DNA of 28,269 nucleotides. It comes from Syntrophaceae bacterium UBA1062. GTDB lineage: Bacteria > Desulfobacterota > Desulfomonilia > UBA1062. The stretch is from the NCBI GenBank assembly GCA_002316295.1, contig DCDF01000083.1, positions 1 to 28,269 of the forward strand. Direction: 5' to 3'. Below are positions 1 to 8,024 of the stretch, one piece after another (position 1 is the stretch's first letter; the number at the start of each line of letters is the position of its first letter). The notes under the pieces were generated by a model. It saw only the letters and a list, made by a program, of their open reading frames with translations, did no database searches and was not told the DNA's origin. The translations under genes and the position numbers were made by a program.

Positions 1-288
1 CAGCGTCAGGCGGAGATCGATCGGATCCGTGGAGAAATGGGGTTCACCGGCAATCAGATCGAATCCATGGCCAGGCGCGATGCCGACAATCAGAGGCGAT
101 GGGATATCGGCCTGGAATATATGGAAGAGCGCGGGCGCATCGTGCGGGAGTTCCAGGGGCACGAGCAAGAGGAGCGGCTGAAAGCGCTCAGGGAGCGATA
201 TTTCCTGGATGAGGCAGGAACCATCGAGCTCGAGGAAAAAGACGGATTTTTCCGTTTCGAGAGGCCTCGAATCTACGGGAGAAATTAG
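1..288 (+). CDS. C-terminal part of a lipase-chaperone (LifO)-like protein, 5' truncated by the window edge
   Basis: The frame is open from base 1 and ends with TAG at 286-288, so the ATG at 37 is internal and the gene begins outside the window. About 95 residues are visible. They are charged and helical, with a QRRW...ERGRIVREF...EERLKALRERYF pattern and a tail DGFFRFERPRIYGRN. From memory this resembles the C-terminal helices of lipase secretion chaperones, which wrap around and fold a secreted lipase in the periplasm. No N-terminal membrane anchor or lipase gene is in view to confirm it. An unrelated coiled-coil protein is the alternative. Confidence 0.5.
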   Translation, partial: QRQAEIDRIRGEMGFTGNQIESMARRDADNQRRWDIGLEYMEERGRIVREFQGHEQEERLKALRERYFLDEAGTIELEEKDGFFRFERPRIYGRN

Positions 289-325
289 CCTTTGGGAGCA
301 CCGGGCTATGCCACGCATCTCTTGA

Positions 326-1048
326 TCATTGCGCAGAGACCAGCGGCAGCAGAAGAATGGCGGTCAGGTTCTGGAGAAAGTGGATCACGACCGGCGCGAT
401 CAGGTTTCCCCGCCAGATATAGACTGCGGCCAGGACAGCACCGGTGGCGCCTACCGTAATGACCCCCGCAGACCCTTCATACCCATGGCCGAGGGAGAAT
501 ACGAAGGACGATGCAATGACGGCGCCCACTCTGCCCAACCCCAGGTTCATGAACCGCAGCAGAAGATATCCCCGGAAGATGGTTTCCTCCGCTATAGCTA
601 CGACCACCACCAGAAAAAAGGCCAGACCCATCTGCACAGGATCGTCCGGTGTCAGGAAAGAGGCTTGTGACACCGGCGGGGAGGAAAACCCGATCTCCTG
701 GAGAATGCTTCCCAGAAGGCCGGTAAAGTAGAAGACCGCCGGAAAGAGCACGACACCCGCAAGGATCTCCCGTCCGCTGTTTTCGAACCTCCATCCTATG
801 CTGCTCACCCGCTCCCTGTTTCTCCAGAGGAGAAACAGGATCAGCGCCACCATGGCCGAGTCCCTGAATATGGTGTCAAATGCCGTGAGAGCGAAGCCGA
901 CGGTTACCTGCCTCACTGCGAAAAGGCTCAGGATCATCGAAGGAACGATCAGGAAGAGATAAACCGTCACCTCGAAAAACTGTACCTTTCTGCTCGGATG
1001 AAAAGCCGGCACGCTTTCAGGGAGTATCTCACGGTCTTCCTGATCCAT
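326..1048 (-). CDS. CPBP family intramembrane metalloprotease
   Basis: The 240-residue protein has several hydrophobic segments (about 27-50, 62-75, 95-117, 140-153, 172-186, 195-210, 217-237). The CPBP (Abi/CAAX protease-like) signature is present: EExxxR as E154-E155...R159 in AEETIFRGYLLLR, then F..SLGH with H188, and H223 in the last helix. These residues form the metal/catalytic site in this family of membrane glutamic/metallo proteases. Substrates are unknown here. The gene is transcribed alone, away from the small repeat protein, and its start at 1048 is followed by a hydrophilic 22-residue N-terminus. The family assignment is secure; the function is not. Confidence 0.88.
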   Translation of the reverse strand: MDQEDREILPESVPAFHPSRKVQFFEVTVYLFLIVPSMILSLFAVRQVTVGFALTAFDTIFRDSAMVALILFLLWRNRERVSSIGWRFENSGREILAGVVLFPAVFYFTGLLGSILQEIGFSSPPVSQASFLTPDDPVQMGLAFFLVVVVAIAEETIFRGYLLLRFMNLGLGRVGAVIASSFVFSLGHGYEGSAGVITVGATGAVLAAVYIWRGNLIAPVVIHFLQNLTAILLLPLVSAQ

Positions 1049-1122
1049 ACTGTTCTCTTTCCGTGCGGGGCATGTGTAACGGCCGTTCGGGATGGCTGCG
1101 GCCCGTTTCTCCGGACAAAGCC

Positions 1123-1151
1123 CTGCCGGTAAAATGCATGAGGCTTATAAT
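1123..1151 (+). promoter_or_regulatory. Candidate sigma-70 promoter upstream of a short leader or small RNA
   Basis: A perfect TATAAT lies at 1146-1151, with a weak -35 (CTGCCG, 1123-1128) at 17-bp spacing. Transcription would begin near 1158. The next signal downstream is a hairpin/T-run at 1191-1220, so this promoter could make a roughly 60-nt transcript or a leader for the gene at 1294. Confidence 0.4.
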
Positions 1152-1190
1152 AGGCATCCCCCGGGGAATAGCAACGGTTTCAAAGAATTG

Positions 1191-1220
1191 GCCTTCGCCC
1201 GGTGCGCCAGGCATTTTTTT
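1191..1220 (+). terminator. Rho-independent terminator-like hairpin in a leader region
   Basis: GCCT (1191-1194) pairs with AGGC (1209-1212), and an inner CGC/GCG (1196-1198/1204-1206) closes a CCGGT loop. One A and seven T (1214-1220) follow. No coding gene on this strand lies immediately upstream, so it would end an RNA starting near 1158 or act as an attenuator. The stem has an internal loop and is only moderately stable. Confidence 0.4.
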
Positions 1221-1293
1221 GCTCATGCACTTGATACGCGATCAACAGGCCCCATTCTCATGAGTGATAGCAAGAGAGCCTGGGAGGTGTATG

Positions 1294-1584
1294 ATGAAGG
1301 TGTTGCAGGACATCAAGGATATTGCCGGCGGCGTGGGGGGTGTTCCGGGCCGAATTTTCGGTATGAGTCCGCTTTCTCACCCGGTGACGATCCCAGCGGC
1401 TGCTTTGGGAGCGCTTGCCCTAGGGGCGCTTGCAGTAGGTGCACTGGCCATCGGAGCGATGGCCATCGGAAGTCTCGGCATCGGCAGGCTGTCTGCGCGC
1501 AAGGTCAGGCTCCAGTCGCTCGAGGTCGGAGAGCTGCGGGTGGGCAGGATCGATATCAAAGAGCCTCAGGAGCCGCAGCGGTAG
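1294..1584 (+). CDS. Small protein of ten 5-residue (pentapeptide-like) repeats
   Basis: The frame opens with a GTG at 1264, but GGGAGG (1282-1287) is well placed for the ATG at 1294 and too close for the one at 1291. This gives 96 residues. Residues 37-86 divide cleanly into ten units of five: ALGAL, ALGAL, AVGAL, AIGAM, AIGSL, GIGRL, SARKV, RLQSL, EVGEL, RVGRI, with an aliphatic residue at positions 2 and 5. Such periodicity fits a right-handed beta-helix of the pentapeptide-repeat kind; a membrane-inserting glycine-rich helix is the alternative for the first half. Function unknown. A strand-antiparallel ORF here is only the mirror of the repeat. Confidence 0.7.
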   Translation: MKVLQDIKDIAGGVGGVPGRIFGMSPLSHPVTIPAAALGALALGALAVGALAIGAMAIGSLGIGRLSARKVRLQSLEVGELRVGRIDIKEPQEPQR

Positions 1585-1688
1585 AGCCTTTTGTTCAGGG
1601 CAGGGTTTGCGTGTCGGACTGCGATCCGCGGACGGGCAGCGCCCGGCGTATCCGTCAACCGGGCCATGCCCGCACATCGGTAAGCCGT

Positions 1689-3170
1689 CTATCGGACCCT
1701 GGCCTCTTTCAGATACTTCCCGTACCACGCCAGGTGGGCGACAATGGATACCGCCTCTTCCGGTGTGGAAAGACAGACCACGCGCCCGTCAGAGGTGTCG
1801 GCCAGGCGCAGCCCTCCTTCGGTGAGCCCCACGACGATGATGGGTTTGCCCGTCTCCTTCTGCAGAGCGGCGACGCCCGAGATGATGCGCTCTTCCGTCC
1901 TCACCTGGTCCTTGAGGATGGCCAGCTTGAGCTCTCTGCTGTAGAGCTTCCCGTCGAGGCGCTCCTGAGCCGATATGAAGTCTTCGACATAGCGCGAGCG
2001 GCCCACGATCCCCAGGGCGATCACCGAGTCCACCTCGCTCCACCGGGCGAGGGCACCGATTACGCGCAGGTAGAGCGAGGCATCGTTTTCACCCACGACG
2101 TCGATGGGATTTCTCCGGTTCCAGTATTCGGGCAGAACGGGATCGAGATCCCTGATCATGGACTCGGGAAGGGCGGGCAGCACCAGCCCCGAATCTTCGC
2201 ACTCATCGGCTGCGATGATCCCCCATCCGCCGCCCATGGTCATGATCCCTACACGGTTCGACCGGGGGATGGGCAGATGGGTGGCTGCCGCGGAAACGTT
2301 GATGAGGTCCGTGGGAGTCGTGACCTGGATTACGCCGGACTGCCTGAACATGGCGCTGTAGGTGGCGAAGGACCCGGCCATGGACCCCGTATGGGACTGC
2401 GCCGCCTTCGAACCTGCCTGAGACCTGCCCGTCTTGATGGCGATGACCGGCTTCTTCAGGGTTACTTCCTTGGCTGTCTCGCCGAACGTTCTGCCGTCGT
2501 CGATCCCCTCGATGTACATGGCGATGGCCTTCACTTCATCGAGCGAGCCGAGATAGCGCATGATGTCGCCCGCCTTGAGCATGGATTCGTTTCCCGTACC
2601 CGCATACACGGCCAGCCCGATCTGCTTGTGTGCGATCCACTTGATGATCTGCAGCCCAATGTTGCCGCTCTGGGAAACGACGGCGAGACCGCCCGGACCC
2701 GGAGCTGTGGGAGATGGCAGGCATTCGAAGAAATGGTGGGCGGACGCTATCCCCATGGTATTGGGTCCGATGAAGAGGATGCCGCCCTCCTTTGCGGCCG
2801 CCACGATTTCCCGCTCCAGGCCGGCGCCCTCGCTCCCCGTTTCCCTGAACCCTGAAGATATGATGACCGCCGCCTTGATCCCCTTGGCGGCGCAATCCCT
2901 CAGCCCTTCTGGAACAAACCTCGCCGGGATGGTGAAAACGGCGAGGTCCACCTCTTCGGGTATGTCCCTGAGGCTCGGATATGATTTGAGCCCGAGTATG
3001 GTATCTTTGTTGGGGTTCACGGGGAACACCCTGCCGCCGAACTTCCAGCCGAGGATGGAGGTGAGTATCAGGTTGCCCCACTTGGCCGGTACGTCCGATG
3101 CCCCCACCACAGCCACTGATTTCGGGAAGAACATCCTGTCGAGCCTGCTGTCGTTATGCTGAACCGCCAT
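1689..3170 (-). CDS. Acyl-CoA synthetase (NDP-forming) alpha-type subunit, CoA-binding protein
   Basis: The 493-residue protein has an N-terminal CoA-binding Rossmann domain (SVAVVGAS at 18-25, FPVNPN at 49-54, FIGPNTMG at 133-140) and two succinyl-CoA-ligase-like domains. The phosphohistidine segment is visible as AAQSHTGSMAGS, H260. This matches the alpha part of ADP-forming acetyl/acyl-CoA synthetases, which convert acyl-CoA, ADP and phosphate to acid, CoA and ATP by way of a histidine phosphate. The ATP-grasp (beta) domain needed for nucleotide binding is absent from this protein and from the window, so the partner must be encoded elsewhere. A GGAGGAGG motif precedes the ATG. Substrate unknown. 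Confidence 0.88.
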   Translation of the reverse strand: MAVQHNDSRLDRMFFPKSVAVVGASDVPAKWGNLILTSILGWKFGGRVFPVNPNKDTILGLKSYPSLRDIPEEVDLAVFTIPARFVPEGLRDCAAKGIKAAVIISSGFRETGSEGAGLEREIVAAAKEGGILFIGPNTMGIASAHHFFECLPSPTAPGPGGLAVVSQSGNIGLQIIKWIAHKQIGLAVYAGTGNESMLKAGDIMRYLGSLDEVKAIAMYIEGIDDGRTFGETAKEVTLKKPVIAIKTGRSQAGSKAAQSHTGSMAGSFATYSAMFRQSGVIQVTTPTDLINVSAAATHLPIPRSNRVGIMTMGGGWGIIAADECEDSGLVLPALPESMIRDLDPVLPEYWNRRNPIDVVGENDASLYLRVIGALARWSEVDSVIALGIVGRSRYVEDFISAQERLDGKLYSRELKLAILKDQVRTEERIISGVAALQKETGKPIIVVGLTEGGLRLADTSDGRVVCLSTPEEAVSIVAHLAWYGKYLKEARVR

Positions 3171-3200
3171 TCTCGTTTCCTCCTCCCCATGGTCTGATAC

Positions 3201-3222
3201 AAAAAAATCCTATCCACAGGAT
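3201..3222 (-). terminator. Weak terminator-like hairpin in the leader of the acyl-CoA synthetase gene
   Basis: Read on the minus strand, ATCCT (3222-3218) pairs with AGGAT (3211-3207) across a six-base loop and is followed by T at 3206-3201. It lies about 30 bases upstream of the start codon at 3170, so it could be an attenuator. The stem has only five pairs and may be chance. Confidence 0.25.
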
Positions 3223-3551
3223 ACATGGAAGAGCCATGGATGGACAACAGGGAAATAGAACCCGGCCTCGGTGATAGTGCATCCCTGCGGTGCCTGGAAG
3301 CCTCTCCCGGATACAAGGGTCCAGAAAAAGAGGATAATTCCCTCAGGTGAGCGAGTTGCCGCTTCTCCGCCTGCAGCGGTCCCGGGCCGGGATACGCACA
3401 TCAGGACAGATCCGCCGTGTCAATAGATGCCCTTATGATCAATCTCCCAAGACAACCTCGAGCATACCCGGGATAATATCAGATACGCTCTGAATGCCGA
3501 TTTGGAAGACGATCTCACACAGCATGAACGGATAATTCCGATTCAAGAATC

Positions 3552-3617
3552 ACACACGGATTGCCGACTTTTTAACCATCCCTCGACTGGTGTTATCCAA
3601 TAAAGCGTGTGTTTTTT
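3552..3617 (+). terminator. Long-loop hairpin with T-run upstream of the chemoreceptor gene
   Basis: ACACACG (3552-3558) is perfectly complementary to CGTGTGT (3606-3612), and the right arm runs straight into six T (3612-3617). The 47-base interval contains a smaller ACCA/TGGT pairing. The layout resembles a leader terminator 46 bases before the ATG at 3663. No known riboswitch consensus was recognised. Confidence 0.25.
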
Positions 3618-3662
3618 CCCGATGGAATGAGATTCGGAGACGGTCGGGCTTGAAGGAGTTGC

Positions 3663-5366
3663 ATGAAAGGGTACCTGAGCAGAGTCCTCATAGTGTACGG
3701 CGGCATCTTTGCGATTGTGAACCTTCAATGGGCGATCGTGGGGCCTTCCCTGATATCCTGTTCCCCGGAGCAGGCCGGCGGATTTGTCTTCCGGACCGCA
3801 CTCGTCTGGCTCGGATGTCTCCTGGCAGGGGCGGCGGTCGTTTTCGGTCTTTCCGCCCCGGTCCGCAGGGGGCTGAAAAAGCTCGGGGAAAGCACCCTTT
3901 CGGATCATGAGCTTCACATCGTTCACAGGCGGAACCGACTTCTGCCTCTGTATCTCTGCCTGCTCATGACTGGCATGATCGTTGTGTTCGGGGCGGCCGT
4001 ACACCTCATTTCCCGGACACACATCGTCCTGCCCCCATTCACCTGGTGGATTGCAACGTTGGGCGCCGGCCTTGTTCTTCCGGCCTGTCTGTTCGGTCTG
4101 CTCCACCATGGAACCCATCTCGTTCACGACAGACTGTATCGGGAATGCCGGTCGCGCTCCCTGATGCATGACCCGGCGGGATTTCGTGTGGAGACCAGGA
4201 CCCTCGGTTTCTTTTTCGCCGTGAATGCCGGTCTTTTGCTCTGGGCGGGAGCATTCGGATTTTCTGAAGGGGCATGCCGGGTGGAGGGCGTGCAGGCGGG
4301 GCTCTTTACCCTTCTCGGAGTCGCGGGTTTCTTGTGTATGGTATGGCTTGCGGCGGCCGCTCATTTTACGATGTCTATCGCCCCGGTCAAAAGAACGGCG
4401 CACATGATCGGATATCTCTCGGCGGGAGGCTGGAGCGGCACGGCGAGGCTGTCTGTCGACAGCGGAGATGAAGTAGGGAAGGCGGCGGCGGGGATCAATG
4501 ATCTCATGGACAGGATCAATGAGGCCGTTAGAGGCGTGGAGGAGACCGCCGCCGGTGTGGAGCACTCATCCCGCGACGTGTCCAGCTGCGCGGATGACCT
4601 CATGAGTCTGCTGCTCGAGCAGGCGGCGTCCGTGGAGGCGGTGGCCCAGACCATCGAAGAGATGACGTCGTTCATCAAGCAGAACGCGTTGTCTGCAGAG
4701 AGCGGCCGCGAAAAGACCAGAGGCATGGTGAACATGGCGGGGCGCAGCGAAGCCTCCATGAGGGCGCTGGTGGATGCCATGGAGAGGATATCGATGGCTT
4801 CGCGGAAGATCGGTGATATCGTTTCCACGGTCAACGAGGTGGCGTTCCAGACCAATCTGCTGGCGCTCAATGCCTCGGTGGAGGCGGCCCGGGCGGGCGA
4901 GCACGGCAAGGGTTTCGCCGTGGTTGCGCAGGAGGTCCGGGCGCTCGCGCAGCGATCGGCGGATGCGGCGAACCAGATAAAGGCCCTTATCGAGGATACC
5001 GTGGGCAAGATCGGTGCCGGCGATGAGCTGGCAAAGAACGCCGAAAAATCGATGACGGGAATCATCGGGGAGATCGGCGAGCTTTCAGAGACTATCGAGG
5101 AGTTTGCATCCATCTCCTCTGAGCAGGCGGACCGTGTCGATGATCTGAACAAATCGGTCGCCCGCATGGACAGCGTCACACAAAGAAACGCCGCTGCCAT
5201 CCACCGACTCTCCGGCAGTGCGGAGGGCATGCTCTGCTCCGCGGGCACGCTCGCCGGCGAAGTGGCACGTTTCAAGCAGGCGGTATCCGGCCGCTTTGCA
5301 GCGGGGTCTGGCTTCAGACCTCTTGCCTCTTGTGGAGAAGAAGCGGACGATCAGGAGATCGAATAG
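3663..5366 (+). CDS. Methyl-accepting chemotaxis protein with six N-terminal membrane segments
   Basis: The 567-residue receptor has hydrophobic segments near 6-28, 44-65, 92-117, 124-149, 182-203 and 212-236, with no sizeable periplasmic domain between them. A HAMP-like region (about 237-290) follows, then a long coiled coil. The signalling hairpin tip is the classic EVAFQTNLLALNASVEAARAG (392-412) continuing as GFAVVAQEVRALAQRSA, which binds CheA and CheW. The C-terminus lacks a CheR-tethering NWETF-type pentapeptide. AAGGAG at 3653-3658 supports the ATG at 3663. The membrane-embedded input suggests sensing of membrane state, a hydrophobic signal or a partner protein; that part is inference. 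No other che gene is nearby. Confidence 0.93.
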   Translation: MKGYLSRVLIVYGGIFAIVNLQWAIVGPSLISCSPEQAGGFVFRTALVWLGCLLAGAAVVFGLSAPVRRGLKKLGESTLSDHELHIVHRRNRLLPLYLCLLMTGMIVVFGAAVHLISRTHIVLPPFTWWIATLGAGLVLPACLFGLLHHGTHLVHDRLYRECRSRSLMHDPAGFRVETRTLGFFFAVNAGLLLWAGAFGFSEGACRVEGVQAGLFTLLGVAGFLCMVWLAAAAHFTMSIAPVKRTAHMIGYLSAGGWSGTARLSVDSGDEVGKAAAGINDLMDRINEAVRGVEETAAGVEHSSRDVSSCADDLMSLLLEQAASVEAVAQTIEEMTSFIKQNALSAESGREKTRGMVNMAGRSEASMRALVDAMERISMASRKIGDIVSTVNEVAFQTNLLALNASVEAARAGEHGKGFAVVAQEVRALAQRSADAANQIKALIEDTVGKIGAGDELAKNAEKSMTGIIGEIGELSETIEEFASISSEQADRVDDLNKSVARMDSVTQRNAAAIHRLSGSAEGMLCSAGTLAGEVARFKQAVSGRFAAGSGFRPLASCGEEADDQEIE

Positions 5367-5843
5367 GCTTTGGCCGGGGGCGGTGCTTTCTGCAGGCTGT
5401 CTCAGAGCAGACCGATCCGATGCAGCCGGAAACCGGTCGATCGTGGATCGCGAGCGCATGCTGGCTGTACGTCGTCAGACAGTCCGTATTTTCAACGAAT
5501 CGGGGGGAGCTCTCCAGGGCATCGTAACAGAGCGTGACGGCTGACTCGTGGTGAGGACAAATCTTGCACTCGTTTCCCCCGGCATTCGAGAGCATACCCG
5601 AGACAGCCCTCAGCCAAGCTCCTGGAGTATACACAGGACGGCCTGACGCGTATCGAGAAAAGCGCTGAAGCCAAATTTTTATCGGCCCTGATCTGGTGAC
5701 CCGATCGCAGCATTTCCGCGGATGATGCACGAAGGCATGTGCAGGAATGACTTTGCGAACTGAAAACATCCGTGATAGAGAGAAGGTTGAATTTTTCGTT
5801 GCATGCATACAGTTATAAGCTTTACGTACGAAGAGGAGGTATC
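5367..5843. other. Intergenic region without a recognisable gene
   Basis: These 477 bases lie between the chemoreceptor and the AI-2E family gene. Open frames exist on both strands, but their translations look random and lack ribosome binding sites. Near the 3' end are TGCATGCA (5800-5807) and TTATAA (5813-5818), possible elements of the promoter for the next gene, without a clear -35 at normal spacing. GAGGAGG (5833-5839) is the ribosome binding site for the ATG at 5844. Confidence 0.5.
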
Positions 5844-6914
5844 ATGGTGGACCGCCCCCTGATGAACCGGGTTCCCCTGCTCGTCATGCTGCTGCTCATC
5901 ACCCTTCTCTTCCTGTACATGATCCGGCAGTTTATCCTGGTGATTTTGCTCGCGGCTATCTTCTCTTCAATGGCACAGCCGATCTACCGGCGGCTCGAGA
6001 AGGAGTTCGGGGGCAGAAAGACCCTCGCCTCGCTGGCCACCTTGCTCATCGTCTTCCTTATCGTCTTTCTGCCGCTTCTGGGCGTGCTCGGGATCGTGGT
6101 TCAGCAGGCGTTCAGGATCAGCCAGTCCGTTCGGCCGTGGATAGAGCGGTGGATCGCCGAGCCCACAGCCCTGGGTGAGGTGCTCAGGGCGCTGCCTTTC
6201 TACGACGCTGTCTCCCAATACCAGAGCACCATTCTCCAGAGGCTGGGAGAAGTGGTGGGAGGGTTGAGCAATATCCTGATCAACAGCCTGTCGAGCATCA
6301 CCTTCTCCACGATATACTCCATCTTCCTCTTCTTCATATTCCTCTACACCATGTTCTTTTTTCTGCAGGAGGGAAGTCGGATACTGGAAAAGGTCCTGTC
6401 CTACCTTCCCCTGCCAGGAAGCATCGAGCAGCGTCTCCTGCAGCGGTTCACCTCCGTCACCCGGGCAGCCGTCAAAGGCACTCTCGTAATCGGCATCATT
6501 CAGGGAAGTCTTGCGGGCATAGCCTTCTGGGCCGTGGGGATCGACAGCGCCGTGTTCTGGGGCACGGTCATGACGTTCCTGTCCATCATTCCCGCGGTCG
6601 GCTCCGCGCTGGTGTGGTTTCCCGCCGTCATCATTCTCGCCTTTTCAGGGGAGATCTTCCGGGCGCTGGGGCTTCTCGCGTTCTGCGGCCTGCTGGTGAG
6701 CAGCATCGACAATGTCCTCCGCCCCTGGCTCGTGGGGAGGGACATCCGGCTGCATGAGCTGCTGATCTTTTTCAGCACCCTGGGCGGGCTCAGCATGTTC
6801 GGGATCGTGGGGTTCATCATCGGACCCATTATAGCGGCCCTGTTCGTGACCATCTGGGAGATCTACGCAGACACATTCAACGCCTACCTGGAGGAGCAGG
6901 GGCGGGACAGATAG
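5844..6914 (+). CDS. AI-2E family (PerM/YdiK-type) membrane transporter
   Basis: The open frame extends up to 5772, but GAGGAGG at 5833-5839 places the start at the ATG at 5844, giving 356 residues. The protein has the family plan: a pair of N-terminal helices, a helix at about 40-65, a polar amphipathic stretch (VQQAFRISQSVRPWIERW and onward), then helices including the ...GIIQGSLAGIAFWAVGIDSAVFWG and FLSIIPAVGSALVWFPA segments that mark the C-terminal conserved region. Members include the AI-2 exporter TqsA, but also Na+/H+ antiporters and proteins of unknown substrate, so the family name should not be read as quorum sensing here. It stands alone. Confidence 0.88.
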   Translation: MVDRPLMNRVPLLVMLLLITLLFLYMIRQFILVILLAAIFSSMAQPIYRRLEKEFGGRKTLASLATLLIVFLIVFLPLLGVLGIVVQQAFRISQSVRPWIERWIAEPTALGEVLRALPFYDAVSQYQSTILQRLGEVVGGLSNILINSLSSITFSTIYSIFLFFIFLYTMFFFLQEGSRILEKVLSYLPLPGSIEQRLLQRFTSVTRAAVKGTLVIGIIQGSLAGIAFWAVGIDSAVFWGTVMTFLSIIPAVGSALVWFPAVIILAFSGEIFRALGLLAFCGLLVSSIDNVLRPWLVGRDIRLHELLIFFSTLGGLSMFGIVGFIIGPIIAALFVTIWEIYADTFNAYLEEQGRDR

Positions 6915-7024
6915 CGTCAGGATACCCGGCTGAGGGCCTCTCTCTTTCGCGCAAGCCCTTTCCGGCCGATGAAGGTTGTTCTCATGGAAGAACCGCACGC
7001 TTTCCGACGCGGGGAGGTTTTTTA

Positions 7025-8014
7025 GTGAAGGCCCTCGTTACTGGAGCCGCGGGTTTTATCGGCTCCCATGTCGTGAAAGATCTTCTTGCAGAGGATGTCG
7101 AGGTGAGGTGTCTCATCAGGCCGGGGGAATCTACGGAAAACCTTCATGGGCTCGACGTGGAGATGATCCGGGGCGATGTGCTGGACATTGCAGCCGCCTG
7201 GAGTGCAGTGAACGGTGTGGATACGGTCTTTCATCTCGCCGCCGTGTTTTCTGTATGGATGAAAGACTGGCGCGGAATATATGAGGTCAACCTGCAGGGG
7301 GCGCGCAACATCTTATGGGCGTCGCTTCGCGCAGGGGTAAAGCGGGTGGTGTATACAAGCTCCATTGCAGCCATCGGCATCGCTCCGGGAAAGACCCTCA
7401 GCACAGAAGAGACCCCCTTCAACCAGTACACGCTGGGCAACCACTATGTGCTCACCAAATACCTGTCCCAGCAGGAAGCTCTGAGCTTCGCCGCCAACGG
7501 CCTCGATCTCGTGGTGGTCAACCCCTGCTTCCCGTTCGGCCCCGGCGACATCACTCCCACCCCCACAGGGCAGATCATCGTGAACATCCTCAAAGGCCTG
7601 AACAGAATGTACTTTGCGGGAGGAATCAACATCGTGGATGTGCGGGACGTGGCGAGGGGGCATGTGCTGGCGGCGAAAAAAGGAGCATGCGGAAACCTCT
7701 ATATCCTCGGCAACCGCAACATCTCCATGGGAGATTTCATGCGGCTCGTCTGCAGGGAGGCGGGTTTCGGCGGAAAGAGGCTGCTGAGATTCCCGGTGCC
7801 CGCCGTGACGGCGGGTGCGGCATGCCTCAAGTGGATCTCGGACCATATCACAGAGACGCCGCCCTTGTCCTCTCCGCCTGAAATACGGTATGCATCGCAG
7901 TATCTGTATTTCGACAGCTCAAAGGTGAGGCGGGAGCTGGGCATGGAATTCAGACCTGTGGAAGAATCGATCCGGGATTCCATCACCTGGTTCAGACAGC
8001 ATGGATATGCATGA
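7025..8014 (+). CDS. NAD-dependent epimerase/reductase, hopanoid-associated sugar epimerase (HpnA)-like
   Basis: This is an extended short-chain dehydrogenase of 329 residues. G7-x2-G10-x2-G13 in the first loop binds NAD(P). The catalytic set is S113 (YTSSIAAIG) and Y141-x3-K145 (YVLTK). The stretch NPCFPFGPGDITPTPTGQII and the later VDVRDVARGHVLA closely follow the HpnA / dihydroflavonol-reductase-like subgroup. GTG is the start, seven bases after GGGGAGG (7011-7017). The stop overlaps the ribosome binding site of the next gene, so the two are coupled. No other hopanoid gene is in the window, so a role in hopanoid synthesis is not shown and the substrate is open. Confidence 0.82.
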   Translation: MKALVTGAAGFIGSHVVKDLLAEDVEVRCLIRPGESTENLHGLDVEMIRGDVLDIAAAWSAVNGVDTVFHLAAVFSVWMKDWRGIYEVNLQGARNILWASLRAGVKRVVYTSSIAAIGIAPGKTLSTEETPFNQYTLGNHYVLTKYLSQQEALSFAANGLDLVVVNPCFPFGPGDITPTPTGQIIVNILKGLNRMYFAGGINIVDVRDVARGHVLAAKKGACGNLYILGNRNISMGDFMRLVCREAGFGGKRLLRFPVPAVTAGAACLKWISDHITETPPLSSPPEIRYASQYLYFDSSKVRRELGMEFRPVEESIRDSITWFRQHGYA

Positions 8015-8024
8015 GGAGCGAATC

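Larger units (their letters stand above)
3171..3662. other. Intergenic region between divergent synthetase and chemoreceptor genes
   Basis: No convincing gene is visible in these 492 bases. The region holds a minus-strand hairpin with a T-run near 3201-3222, a 13-bp DNA palindrome with arms TCCCGG/CCGGGA (3380-3392), and a plus-strand long-range stem followed by six T (3552-3617). AAGGAG at 3653-3658 is the ribosome binding site of the chemoreceptor. I could not place a strong promoter for either gene. Confidence 0.5.

Noticed and set aside
1092..2855. 587-codon plus-strand open frame across the acyl-CoA synthetase gene
   Set aside because: It is antisense to a clearly recognised gene, with a low-complexity random-looking translation; typical of high-GC shadow frames.
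3171..3662. Possible cyclic-di-GMP (GEMM) riboswitch before the chemoreceptor
   Set aside because: I looked for the conserved GEMM core and tetraloop-receptor sequences and found none.
3543..4565. 340-codon minus-strand frame antisense to the chemoreceptor N-terminus
   Set aside because: The translation has no recognisable pattern and the plus strand encodes a clear membrane receptor.
5314..5808. 164-codon minus-strand frame in the gap after the chemoreceptor
   Set aside because: No ribosome binding site or domain pattern, and it overlaps the 3' end of the receptor; treated as non-coding.
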